A stretch of 64,000 nucleotides of DNA from Beta vulgaris subsp. vulgaris. Taxonomy: Eukaryota; Streptophyta; Magnoliopsida; Caryophyllales; Amaranthaceae. The stretch lies in assembly GCF_026745355.1 (NCBI RefSeq), contig NC_079206.1:5973044-6037043 (forward strand). The letters are read 5' to 3'. A program made the translations under genes and the position numbers. Below, piece by piece: positions 33,967 through 45,500 of this stretch; the stretch's first letter is position 1; each line of letters begins with the position of its first letter. The notes under the pieces are model-generated. The model saw only the letters and a program-made list of their open reading frames with translations. It made no database searches and was not told the DNA's origin.

Positions 33967-34914
33967 ATGAATATGGATCCAATAACAGCATCAGCACATG
34001 GGCATCCTCTTCCACCTCCTTTCCATCTTCACCATCACCAATTCCACCAGCTCCAATCACAAAACAACAACTCTGAATCTGATCATTCCCCTCGCCTCGG
34101 CGTAGGGAAACGAGAGCGAGACGATGACACCACTAGCACTACCGACAACACCAACAACGAGAACCCGGATTCCAAAGATGGTGGTGCAGATCATCATAAT
34201 ATGTCTATGATCACAAGGCGTCCCAGAGGTAGGCCTGCTGGGTCTAAAAACAAGCCTAAGCCCCCTATTATTATTACTAGAGACAGCGCCAACGCACTCA
34301 GGACCCATGTTATGGAAGTCTCTGATGGGTGTGATATCATGGATAGTGTGGCTACCTTTGCACGCCTTCGTCAACGTGGTGTCTGTATTTTAAGTGGCAC
34401 AGGTACAGTTGCTAACGTTACTATACGCCAACCTGGTTCAACCTCCACCGGTAACGGTGGTCCTCCTGCGGTGGTTACTCTTCATGGAAGGTTCGAGATC
34501 TTATCTTTGGCCGGATCTTTTCTCCCACCACCTGCACCTCCTGCTGCAACAGGGCTTAGCATATACTTAGCAGGTGGACAAGGCCAAGTTGTGGGAGGTA
34601 GTGTTGTGGGACAATTGCTGGCATCTGGTCCAGTTGTTATTATGGCTGCTTCTTTTAGCAATGCTGCTTATGAAAGATTGCCACTAGAGGAAGATCAAGA
34701 AGGAGGTGGTGCAACCATGGGCGGAGGGATGCAAGGTGGTGGTTCGCTTTCGGGAATGGAACATCAAGGAATGCAGCAACCACCTCAACAGCTACTAGGA
34801 AATGATCCAAATGGTGGGGGTTCTGCAATGTTCCAAGGAATGCCGCCTAATCTGCTTAACTCCGTTCAAATGCCATCTGAGGGATATTGGGGCACAGGCC
34901 GACCTTCGTTTTAA
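33967..34914 (+). CDS. AT-hook motif nuclear-localized protein (AHL, type I)
   Basis: A plant chromatin protein that binds the minor groove of AT-rich DNA and forms AHL oligomers; family members repress growth and flowering genes. The 315-residue product has a His/Pro/Gln-rich N-terminus (1-70), one AT-hook [12 protein letters not shown] at about 85-96, and a PPC/DUF296 domain at about 112-238 containing GRFEIL (174-179). The tail is Gly/Met/Gln-rich and ends in YWGTGRPSF, a C-terminus I associate with the AHL22/24-like subgroup. The single AT-hook with this PPC core and the absence of introns are typical of clade A. The first ATG in frame is 33967 (a second follows at 33973); the open frame extends upstream only through TTG/TGG codons. 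The gene is intact. Subgroup assignment is inference from the C-terminus. Confidence 0.96.
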   Translation: MNMDPITASAHGHPLPPPFHLHHHQFHQLQSQNNNSESDHSPRLGVGKRERDDDTTSTTDNTNNENPDSKDGGADHHNMSMITRRPRGRPAGSKNKPKPPIIITRDSANALRTHVMEVSDGCDIMDSVATFARLRQRGVCILSGTGTVANVTIRQPGSTSTGNGGPPAVVTLHGRFEILSLAGSFLPPPAPPAATGLSIYLAGGQGQVVGGSVVGQLLASGPVVIMAASFSNAAYERLPLEEDQEGGGATMGGGMQGGGSLSGMEHQGMQQPPQQLLGNDPNGGGSAMFQGMPPNLLNSVQMPSEGYWGTGRPSF

Positions 34915-36254
34915 TAATAATAATAATATACTCCCTCCGTTCCATAAATAAACTACTGTCTGTAATTTGAAACAAGCAAGAGATGTGATCACAACTAATT
35001 CAGGACGGAGATAACTGTAACACGACCACCAACAACAACAGCACAAGAGGATGGAATGATGGATCACATACACCCAAGATAAAAAGGTCAGTCAAGTATT
35101 TCGCTTGGAAAGAATTCTTTGGTGAATTGATGGTAGTGCAAGCTAAGTAACTAGCTAGCAAGAGGTGATCATTTAGGACTTTTTTTTTTTTTTTTTTACT
35201 TTTCAAATTTTACTTACATTGTAGGTAGAAGATGAGTGATTATGATGAGAGATGTTAATTAGCATGGTTTTTGGGAGAGATTTAGGTTTGGTGCACCATT
35301 ACTGCATTTTTTTTCTCCTTTGTTTTTTTTTTTTTTTTTTTTTTGGTAGTTTGTTGGTCGTGGAAGTTGACATTTTATGATTTTTGTGAGATTGCATGAT
35401 GCTTTTATCATTTCGATTGAGGATATCATTGTACATTGTTATTCAATGGAGATTATTCTTGGTCCAAAATTCATTAACTCTCAAATAATTCCAACAATAT
35501 AATGAGTAGTATATATACTTGTATTTGATAATTGAATATTAACTTAACCAACTGAATAAAATGCGGGTTAATTAATTAATTCCTCCTTTTTTTTGTTTGT
35601 TTGATAAGTAAATGATAATATCATCATCTTTGAGTAATTTTACTTTATACTAATAACCATAAGAAACTACCAACATTCCTTCTTTCATGCATGTAAAATC
35701 ATAAAATCATGGAAATTACAACAATGTTAATGAAGTAGTGGAGTAATAAATATAAATAGAGCTTAGCTTGGGATCCCTAAAAAATGGGGGTGGTGCATTA
35801 AAAGCAAGGTGAAGATTTCAATGGAGGTCTGACAGATTATTCCATTTACGAGAATGAATGAGAAAAAGAGGCGCACAGAGAAACACACAAACATTAAGTT
35901 TGTTAGAGAGGCACGCATGAATATGGTCATATGGAAGAAGAGTCGACAAGATGGTGAATGAGATTGTGGGGGAAGTACTGTGCTGCTGATGCACGTGCAC
36001 TGCCGTTACACTTACACAGAGCGAGCTCCTTTTCGAGGCAGCCAGCCCAGCAGTACTGCAGCAACAGCAACAGCAACAGTAGCAGCAGCAAAAGGGAGAA
36101 AGAGGATGCTTCCATCTTAAGTGATTAACCCACCTTAATAGTATCATCACTGCCTCAAACTAGCTAGTGATCTTATGCCTCCATTCCTAATTAACCTCCT
36201 CTTTTTAATGCATATGCCCTAGTGTAGGTATATGCCTTCTCGCGTTATAATATA
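34915..36254. other. AHL 3' region and following intergenic DNA
   Basis: Contains the AHL 3' untranslated part. A lone CTCCCTCCGTTCC (34931-34943) resembles one Stowaway end. Two long poly(T) tracts (35180-35197 and 35323-35343) follow. No further gene is certain; see the small signal-peptide frame at 35927-36115. Confidence 0.5.
35927..36115 (-). pseudogene. Small frame resembling the N-terminus of an LRR receptor-like protein
   Basis: The 62-residue frame starts with a clear signal-peptide-like run of leucines (about residues 7-19) followed by CWAGCLEKE. The block GCLE(K/E)E after a signal peptide is characteristic of the mature N-terminus of plant leucine-rich-repeat receptor-like proteins. 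A good splice donor (T-GTAAGTG) lies shortly after it on the minus strand, near 36014-36020. No LRR sequence follows to the left. It may be an orphan first exon or a captured fragment. The leucine run is encoded by CTG/GCT repeats (CAGCAA on plus), so chance similarity is possible. Confidence 0.3.
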
Positions 36255-36600
36255 CTACCTCCGTCCTAAAATATAGTTTCCATTTCCATCTCGGGTGTCC
36301 CAAAATATAGTTCCTATTTCCATATTTAGTTCCATATTTTTCCGTAATTTGTCTAGAAAAATCATGTCCTATCATTTATTTGGTTCTTGAATTTTGTTTT
36401 TTCGTTTGTTTATTCAACCAAAATGTTACAATTAATGCCCTTTCACCAATTATTCTACATTCTCTTTTTCCTAAAATCATCTTTTCCCATACAATATTTA
36501 TTTAAATAAATAAAAAATTTTTATTATCTCTCTTAGACTCTACTTGCATAAATTAACGTCAAAAAAGAGAAATGAGAACTATATTTTGGGACGGAGGAAG
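36255..36600. mobile_element. Stowaway-like MITE (346 bp)
   Basis: The ends CTACCTCCGTCCTAAAATAT and, from the minus strand, CTTCCTCCGTCCCAAAATAT are inverted repeats, with TA at 36253-36254 and 36601-36602. Confidence 0.85.
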
Positions 36601-36602
36601 TA

Positions 36603-37462
36603 GGAGAGTGTGAGGGGTTGTATCATATTCTGGGTGATTAGGTATACCTAGATGGACCAGATATATGATGAATGAACTCTAAAAATAAGCATGTATGATT
36701 AACATTTGTATGACTGATTTTAAGTTTATTTAACGACTTATAAAATGTAACTCTATAAATCTATAACAAAGGAAGGGAAAAAAATGTCAATCATACAAAA
36801 TAAACCCTAATGTACTATGAAACTAACTAACATTCACTTACATGTCACCCCATGATATTACAAAAACAACTAACTAACTAACCTATTATGTTTATTTGAG
36901 AAGTGATAACAAAAATATAAAGTAATTTTATAGTTTCCGTATTTTTTTGTTTATATTAAAAAAATGTAAAAATGCCCAATGTTAAGGTTCCAATTTTTCT
37001 TAATCTACACACAAAAACAAGATAAACTAGTAAAAAAAAACATTATCCAACTAAGCTAGTTGAATCATGGTGAGCAAACTAAAAATATACAAAGGGAGTA
37101 CTCTATATCATAAGAAAATAGTTATCTAAAAATGCTTGCTCATAGGAATTTAATGATATAATTTTTACTCCTTCCAATATTTTATTGTGTTGACATTGAG
37201 GAGGGCAGCATTTATTAAGAAAATCTCACATGTAAACCACTTTTATACATATTAAGAATTTAGTTAGTTTTAGTTAGATTTGCATAGGTAATAAGAATGG
37301 ACATTAAATATTATATTGATAATCTTATCTTGATAATATAAAGTGTCATTTAATTTTACAATGATAATGGAAAATGTCTTATATCTTGAAACAAAATTTT
37401 TTAGCTAAAATGCCTTATAAATTGAAACAGAGGGAGTATTTTGCAATAACTTAAAAATAATA
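36603..37462. other. Intergenic AT-rich DNA
   Basis: No gene seen. CTCCTTCCAATATTTTATTG at about 37169 and the complement of GAAACAGAGGGAG ending near 37437 may be ends of another decayed Stowaway-like element. Confidence 0.4.
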
Positions 37463-37807
37463 CTCTCTCTGTCCCAAAATATAGTTTTTGATTTTATTTT
37501 TTCACGGGAATTAAGATAAGTAGAATCTAAGAAGGATATTAATATTTTTTTATTTATTTAAATAAATATTGTATGGAAAAAGATGATTTTATAAGAGAGA
37601 ATGAAGAGTAATTGGTGAAAGAGCATTAATTATAACACTTGGATTGAATAAACAAAGCAAAAGCTAATTTCAAGAAGCAAATAAATGATAGGGATACAAC
37701 TTTTCTGTGCAAATTTTGAAAAAAATGAGGAACTAAATATAGAAACAATAACTATATTTTGGGACACTTAAAATTGAAAATAGGAACTATATTTGAAACG
37801 GAGGGAG
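37463..37807. mobile_element. Stowaway-like MITE (345 bp)
   Basis: Left end CTCTCTCTGTCCCAAAATAT, right end from the minus strand CTCCCTCCGTTTCAAATATA, TA on both sides. It shares the AAAATATAGTT subterminal sequence with the element at 36255 and is probably the same family. Confidence 0.8.
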
Positions 37808-38302
37808 TAATATAAAAACCAAAGGATGAGTATAACAGTTATTTACATAATTTTTTTTTATCAAGGGCGGAAATTACTATATAAAATAATTTTTTTTTCC
37901 AAAATACAAAGCCTGATCCTCAGATAAGGGCTTATATTTTCTAAAAAGGACTTGTATGCAGGAATTCAGCTAATTTTATTGCAAATGTGTGTGAAGATCG
38001 AGTGAAAATTCTTATCTACATATTTTATGAAATGCAAGAGTCAAAGTTGAAAATGGAAAAACTTTTTGTGCCGTACGTTATGAACCAAATTGAGGAGAAG
38101 AAAGCTAAACAAATCCCTAAGGGCAAGGCCATGGATAAGAAATTAGTACGATCATTAACATCGAACGAAACAAGATCTTATCATAAGCTCCCAAGTCAAA
38201 CAATATACTGAGAAATAAGCTACCTGATCAATCAACTCAAAGTAATAAAATGCTCTCCTTTCTTTTTTTCTTTTTTTACAAAGGAGCAATACGATTAAAT
38301 TA

Positions 38303-38324
38303 CGTTAACGTTAACGTTAACGTT
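38303..38324. repeat. (CGTTAA)n microsatellite
   Basis: Four tandem GTTAAC-type hexamers. Confidence 0.9.
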
Positions 38325-38379
38325 TAGTACATCCGATAAAGTAGATAGATCATTTAATCTATCATGTTTATAAAACTTA

Positions 38380-38770
38380 ATACAGTCCGGGGAGGGGTGC
38401 TCCAAATACACAAAGTGTAAGCCATCCGTTTTCCCTTTTGCATCATTTGCTATACCATCCGCAAGTTTGTTTGCTCCTCGTCCATTGCAGGTGAGCCTAA
38501 AGCCTTATTGTCCTTGGAGCAACTCCCTGCATAAACATAATACATCTAATTCGTGACTATTAACAGTATCTTCATTTAAGATAGCCATCTTGGCTCGAAA
38601 ACAGTCCGTCTCCACTATTACTTCAACCCAATTTCGTTCTTTTGCCCACTTTAAAGTTGTGGAGATCAAATTGCTTTTATTTCAACCTAAAACACATTAT
38701 GCGTGTAGGTAGAGAGTTGGGAACCCTCAATCCAAAACCCATTATGATCACGACAAGTAGCACCAAGAAA
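38380..38770 (-). pseudogene. RNase H-like (RVT_3) domain relic
   Basis: Minus-strand translation in changing frames gives RDHNGFWIEGSQLSTYTHNV, then WVEVIVETDCFRAKMA and NGRGANKLADGIANDAK. This is the order of the RNase H-like domain of plant LINE retrotransposons and related host genes: the strand with GA-RD.G.W..G, the VETD catalytic aspartate, and the terminal (R.)AN.LAD..A block. Frameshifts and stops show it is dead. It is most likely the 3' part of a LINE. Confidence 0.75.
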
Positions 38771-38936
38771 AGCTTATTTAGTAGATAAAAAAACGCAACA
38801 TTAGTGTTAATTTTAAGGTGGGAATATGGAGGGGGGTTGTCCAAAGAATGGTCTCCTTAGAATGTCCAAAATCACATATACTTACCGCATTTCATATATA
38901 TTGCAGCATGTAGAATTGGAGAACTTTATACATGTA

Positions 38937-39260
38937 GGGCCTGTTCTCCCCAGTTTATTTTCAGTTCAGTTCAGTTCAATTCAGTTCAGTTTAGTTCAGT
39001 TCAATTCAGTTCAGTTTAGTTCAGTTCAATTCAGTTCAGTTCAGATCAGTTCAGTTCAGTTCAGTTCAGTTCAGCTCTTGACAATACTTTTACTCTCACA
39101 TATCACTATTCATTTCAGTTCAGTTCAGTTCAATTCAGTTCAGTTCAGTTCAGATCAGTTTAGTTCAGATCAGTTCAGTTTAGTTCAATTCAGTTCAGTT
39201 CAATTCAGTTCAGTTCAGTTCAGTTCAGTTCAGCTGTTTTATGCCGAAGAGAACAGGCCC
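38937..39260. mobile_element. Tourist-like MITE with CAGTT repeats (324 bp)
   Basis: Starts GGGCCTGTTCTCCCC and ends GAAGAGAACAGGCCC, flanked by GTA (38934-38936, 39261-39263). Nearly all the interior is TTCAGTTCAG repeats with occasional TTTAG and GATCAG variants. The Ser/Val/Gln-rich frame over it is an artefact. Confidence 0.85.
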
Positions 39261-39958
39261 GTAGTCTATTATCATAATATTGCATTTGTTTTGCACAGCT
39301 ATGTGTAAAAGTCCTATAATTATCTGACCTAGTTGGTTGGAGTATGGAAGCCCTCTTTTCACCCCTGTATTGATAGCAGTCTAATCTTTGTAACTTGTAA
39401 AGTGGAATCTCCAAATTTTCCGTACTTATAAGAGATACTCATCTTACATTAAAAAAAAATGAGTAAAGTTTATATTATTCTAGGCTTCTAGCCAAATTCC
39501 TTTATTGGGGAAAACCGCAAAATGTTTCTAGTTCATAATGTTTTGATACCTTATCTTATTTGAGGTGTTTACTTTATGTTTGAAAGTGGAATCTATAATC
39601 TGTAAGCTAGCTATGCTATAGTTTAGCTAATCTTGTCTGCTATTCTAAGCAAAGAAATCTGCGAGGACTTTTTTAAGGTTATATCCCTTTCATTCGAAGC
39701 TCTCCCTATCATAAGAATCAATTTCAATCAACATAAATCGATTTAAATTAGTATAAATGAATTTCAATGTATAAATACAATTTCACTTAATTAAATTTAA
39801 ATGGAGTGAACAAAACCTAAGTATGAATTTTATACCCATGAAAAGCTAGTCCAATAACTATGCATGAGACCTATTCAATTCTAAAAATAACAAGATTAAT
39901 TTCTTGCGGAAGGTAAAAATGATCTCCAAATATAAAAGAGTTTATCTTTCAAAGCTTA

Positions 39959-40321
39959 GGCTATGTTCAGTTCACCTTATTTTTGCTTATTTCAGATCTA
40001 ATCAGATCAGATCAGATCAGATCAGAAAAAATAAGTTCAGATCAGATTAGTTCAGATTATGCTTATATTTAAAAATCATTATATCTTTCATTACATATTA
40101 GTAAAAATTATAATAATTGAATAATTAATAAAGTACTCATTGAGACAAATCAAACAAGACCCCACATGATTATATTTTTTCTTATATATTGAGAAAAATC
40201 TAAAAGATAAGATCTTGTAATCAGAAAAGATAAGTTCAGATCAGATCAGATCAGAAAAAATAAGTTCATATCAGATCAGATAAGTTCAGATCATAAAATT
40301 TCAGGTGAACTAAACATAGCC
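39959..40321. mobile_element. Tourist-like MITE with GATCAGATCAG repeats (363 bp)
   Basis: Ends GGCTATGTTCAGTTCACC and, from the minus strand, GGCTATGTTTAGTTCACC, with TTA on both sides (39956-39958, 40322-40324). ATCAG microsatellite runs occupy both subterminal regions. Confidence 0.9.
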
Positions 40322-40463
40322 TTAACCTTGTTTACCCACTTAATTGGTTTTAATAAATATAAATTTTAGTGCAATTCTTTAAGTATGAAAAGATCCATAA
40401 CAATGAGAATCCATACCATACATGTGTTTTCCTTGATAATCGTGTAATATCATCCATTACTAC

Positions 40464-40482
40464 TTTAGAATTAAGTGGTATT
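40464..40482. repeat. SINE target site duplication (left copy)
   Basis: TTTAGAATTAAGTGGTATT, repeated exactly at 40700-40718. Confidence 0.95.
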
Positions 40483-40699
40483 TTTTTTTTTTTTTTTTTT
40501 GATTGGGAAATTAAGTCAGCCCAAGGGCTAACCCCCTACCAAGGCTACTAGCCTTGTAGGAACAACCAGCACATTGGCTGGTAAAGCATGCAAAGCATGC
40601 TAAGGAAATACCCCAACATAATGCTGGGGGTAAGGATCGAACCCCTGACCTCAAGGATCAGAGGGGAGTGCTCTAACTCTTGAGCTAACTCCTCATCCT
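40483..40699 (-). mobile_element. tRNA-derived SINE, full length
   Basis: Read on the minus strand it starts GGATGAGGAGTTAGCTCAAG with an A box (TAGCTCAAGAGTTAGAGC), a B box (GGTTCGATCC), a tRNA-unrelated body with CATGC and CCAGC inverted motifs, and a 3' poly(A) tail (the T run at 40483-40500). A perfect 19-bp target duplication flanks it. SINEs are transcribed by RNA polymerase III and moved by LINE enzymes. It probably belongs to a Caryophyllales/Amaranthaceae family, but I cannot name it. Confidence 0.93.
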
Positions 40700-40719
40700 T
40701 TTAGAATTAAGTGGTATTG

Positions 40720-42590
40720 ATTGAGAATGAACATACTTTTAAAAAAATCACATGTTGGAGATAAGAACCCATTAGTCATTACTATGGTAATAGTTGAGAT
40801 ATCTTCTTTGCCATTTACAGAAGTATAAATTTACAAAAATTATTAAAATAGGCGGTCTAATTCTAACATAAAATCAGACGAATTCAATATTAATTTATAA
40901 ACAAGTCTATTGCATTTCACTCTAACCCAACACTATTGTAGTCATCCCTTCTCTTCTCCTTCATTTGTTTTCTTGATTCTCGAACTACGACATACAATTT
41001 CAAAAAATAACTCGGTAGTCTTACTAAACGGATTAAACTAGTTACTAAATGAATTAAACTAGTCACTGAATAGGTTAAAGAATATTATTACTCAATATAT
41101 TAAACTAGTCACAAAATAGATCAAACTGGTCCCTAAATAGATTATACTAGTCATAATATTAAAAAAAAAAGATGGCATATTCTCTTCTTAATATTGAACT
41201 TGGGCCGCGCTTAATTATAAATTAAAAATAAACGGTCTCATACAAGACCAACTGATAAATTTATTGCCATTACCACCTTCTAATACCGCATACGAAACTG
41301 CCCGTAAGTATTTATACAATTATACTACTGTACTGTACAGCTAAAAGATCAACTGATCAAGGTTCAAGATTATGTTATAAATTTCATAACAATGGTGCTT
41401 AAGCGATTTCAGAAGAAGCCCTTGAAAGACAAAGCCCAGAACATGCATGGTTCAACTTTCAATGAGCATGGGCCCATTCGAACACAGTCCGGGTCAAGAT
41501 CTATAAGAATGAAGTTGCATCCACTTGTGATTCTTGCCACTTTCCTTCAAAACAACATTCAACCTTTATTTTCTCCCATCAAGATTCAAAGCCGGTGTTA
41601 TCCATAAAATTGTGGGTAGATCAGACTGGTAACTGGACATTCTGCCCATAACACAAACAACTATTATCTAAACCGTGAGGTTGGGGGTTCGATTCTCGTT
41701 GCATTCAACCAACGGTGGACATTTTATTATCGAGCTATATATGTTTTCTTGTGTTATTAGACTATACTCCTATGATCGATGTACTTCCTTTGTTTCATAG
41801 TTACAACCAATTTGTTTGACACACGGTCTTAGAGATAATAGATGAGGTAAACACATAAATTAATTAGAATAATTCAAGTACCGCATGACCAGATCATTCC
41901 TCTACCAATGTTTGTATTATTATAAATAATTTATCCGTTTACCTTGTCTATCATCCTGCTGAAATTGCGTGCCAAAAACTTGGTTATAAGCATTATATAA
42001 AGAACAATATTACAGACGACAATGTTTTTTTTTGTACTGCTAGGTAAACAATGGGTGGAGATGGTAAAAGTATTTCCCATATTCTTAGTTTCTTACTGAG
42101 GATTTAATATGGTTCACAAACAATGTGTTTGGTTAATCCTAGCGCTAGATAATTAATTCAAGACATAGTTCAATACTTAAAAGCGAAGAAACACGAAAGA
42201 CACAAAACTATAGTAGTTTTGATGCTAAGAGTCAGAACTTTAATCCATCAAAATCATGTAGTAAAAGCTAAGTTTCACGTACACTATCATCGAATTCAAA
42301 CTTCATAATTTTATATTGTCTCAAGTTCTTTCTTTGATTGCCTTTGAAACTGACGGCATTTTCTTGGGCAATTATCTCCAACCTTTCACTATGTACATTT
42401 TAACCCAATGTGATCAATCCCAACTAGCACAAGTCTGTCACTAAACCTTTTCCCCCAAGATCGTTTCCTAGGCTAAAAAGAACTAAACTATACAACAACA
42501 ACAACAACAACAATAATCCAATCAAAAGATTCTCCCATTGTTTTTACTTCTAACTAGCTAAAAACCCATGAGTCCATGTCCATATGACCA
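40720..42590. other. Intergenic DNA between the SINE and the channel gene
   Basis: No gene recognised. A frame of 71 codons at 41392-41607 has no known motif. A tRNA-like B box (GGGGTTCGATTCTC) at about 41685 is not part of a folded tRNA. CTTCCTTTGTTTCATAG (41784) may be a lone MITE end. Confidence 0.45.
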
Positions 42591-42596
42591 CAGCCC

Positions 42597-45500
42597 TCAA
42601 TCAATGTGGGAAAAGTCGGGTTCCGGAGGCTTCTGCAGCGACAACCCGGTGGTGCTAGATCCACTCCGAAGTCTATAGACCCCACGAAGAGCCTTCCTAG
42701 CGAACCTGGAGACATACATAGTAGTAGCAAGACTAGAGCCACCACCATCAGAACTGGCATGACGCGGCCTAATCAATCTCCTAATCTCTCCTGAGGAATC
42801 ATCATCAAAATCTTCTTCTTCTTCGCCTTCTTCTAAACGTCGAAGCTCAGCTATTTTCCTCCTCATGTGGCGTCTCCAAGCAGCTTGGATAAAGCAAGCT
42901 GCCCAAGTCCTCCATTGCTGAGAGTAAAAACGAAAAGTATGCTGCACTTGTTTACTGTGAAGTCTTCTAAATTGACCAGCAACGAATTTCAACTCTTCTG
43001 CTCTAAGAGCAAAGGCCTCTACTTCTGTTAATGCTTTTACTGTTCTTGTTGATAAAGGCAAGTTAATGGCTGATTTTGGGTCTAAAGCCCATGTTAAAAG
43101 CTCTTCACCACAAAAGTCTCCTTCCTTCAATAACCCTCGGTTGTAAAACCCACTTCTCCCTCCATCAGTAGTGACACTCTCTAGGTGTCCCCTTATAATG
43201 AAGATCATTTCATCCACGGGGTCCCCTTCTCGAACGATGAAGGTTTGCTCGGTGTATAAGCTAGGCTTCAGTCGCTCACATATGGCATCAAGCAACCGCT
43301 CATCCATATTCGCAAATAGGGGGACCTAATGACACAATCATATACATTAGTGATGTACTTTAGGGTGCGTTCTCTTCACCCTCAGAATAAAAAGGTTTCA
43401 ATGCTAATCAGATCTAATCAGGTCCAATCGTGGGTAAAAGTGAAACGAAGGCCGATCAATTCCAATAAGATGCACACGTATGGAAATTTGTCCCAATAAA
43501 AAGTTGAAGAAACTTACTCTTCTGACTAGATTTAAACAAAGATGGCGTTTGATGTCCCTCCTAAGGTCTTTAGGTAGACTTTGGACCAAGCCCTCTTCAT
43601 CTACTCCTCGTGTTTCCAACCACTTGTATTGGTTATATCGCCTAACTCGCTCCCTAAGAACTTGTGGAAGTAAACGATGATGCATCCATTGCTCTGAATC
43701 ACGCCTCTTTATTCTCATTTCCTCGAGCCTAACAGTCAGAGATTGAAGATACGTCTGCAAGATAATGACTTTAGGTTTTAGCCTTCTTTAAAATCATATT
43801 ACTATGTCTCTTTCATACTTCTGAAAACAATAAGAATTCAAAACACTCAAAGTCAATGAATTTATATGACTTGTGTCGTAATGCCTTTCAATACATAGCC
43901 ATAGATATCAATTTACAGTTTCCATGATTAGCGCGTAATAAACAAGCTCAAAGTCTGTATGGTAGATGGTAAGATATTGTGGTAATAGTATTGAATTTGT
44001 ATGTAGTTTTGTGGGTACAGTCTTATGTCAATGTTCAAATAATATTGATCAACCCCTAAATACTCTTTTTTTTTCCTCAAAAAATTTATTACCATCTATT
44101 ACAACTTTAGAGACCGTATTAAGTGGCAATGCAAATTTTCGGTATAGTGGTAATGAATGAAAGCAATAGGGGATAAACGTACTTATCATTTTGTGAAAAT
44201 AATCTCATGTCCATGGTAGTAACTAGTAATTACAGTTGTTAAACAGGGCGAGTCGGGCTAGCTTACACATGAACACATGGAAATCATTTGTGGCATGAAC
44301 ATTCAATAGGTACGGTGTTTAGGAATTACCTGCATGTTTCCGATTAGAAGCGCGAAAAGAATAAGACCAGATATAGCGAGGCATATGGAAAAGATGATCT
44401 CTCCAGGGTAAGTACTAGTCTGTAGCCCTTGACCTAGTGTACTGCATCATACAATTAATGAAGTTGTAGAATTGTTAGATCAACAAATTAAGCAAGTAAA
44501 ATTAATTTTTGTAAAACAACATTGTAGGAATAACAATATTGTTACACGATCACCTTAGATTTTGTAAACCCCACCAAAGGCAGTAGCAGAATTTGTTGAC
44601 GAAAGTTTGAGATTCAACAATTTTAGAAGATTGTGCTTGTGTATATATTCCAAAGTTGAATGAAGAAACTTCTTCGTCTACTGAACACACCTTACCAAGA
44701 ACTTCCACGCTAATATTTCTCCATGTTTCATAAGATTCCAAATCATGATTTCCACAATACAAGAAATCTTCTTTACATTTATCACCTTGACTTCGACATG
44801 CATTTCGCCAGCATGTGTCGATACGTTCCACAGCAAATAAGTACCATAGTGCTCCAGCAATCTGCAAGGACGCCCTACTGTACTTAAACACATATGGTAT
44901 ACTATGGCCTTCAAGACTAAATAATTAACAAAGAAAGAGAAATGTGCAACATGTAATCTTCGTTAGTACCCTTCTTTGGATTAATTACACTTTGGCTCTA
45001 TACATAATACATTGGTGACTTAAGCAACAGAGTAAATTTCCTTGAGCACCCGTATTACATAAGAGTTTTTTGTATCTTCTTGTTGCAGGCTTACAAAATT
45101 TTACATTCAAGTTGTTGGGTTTGGTTCAATTTCCATATTTAAAGTGCACTTTTTTGAGATAGTAAGTCCTTCTAAACTGAAAATTTCTAGTCAGTTTTGG
45201 TTATGTTATAGCGTATACAGGTCAAATTCGTTCTAATAGGTCTTTCCATAATAACATGGAAAAGCAATTCAAAATCAACACAAGGTCATGATAACAATGA
45301 ACGTACTTACATGACTAGAAAGCAAGTACCACAACAAGTAATATGCAGCTCCAAGCCAAGCACTTTCGGCAAAGACACCGGCAGTCTTTTTCAGGTCAGA
45401 CGTTAGGGGATAAAACCTGGCAAATCTAAAAATGTATTGAGCAAACACAATTATTTGCAACCACTTCTTTGTTTCCATTATACCTTTGCCTCGTGCTTTG

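Noticed and set aside
38826..39308. 160-codon Ser/Val/Gln-rich frame
   Set aside because: It is a translation of CAGTT repeats in a MITE, bounded by the MITE ends.
41640..41715. Possible tRNA gene (GGGGTTCGATTCTC)
   Set aside because: A B-box-like word is present but no acceptor stem, A box or anticodon arm can be folded. At most it is a SINE remnant.
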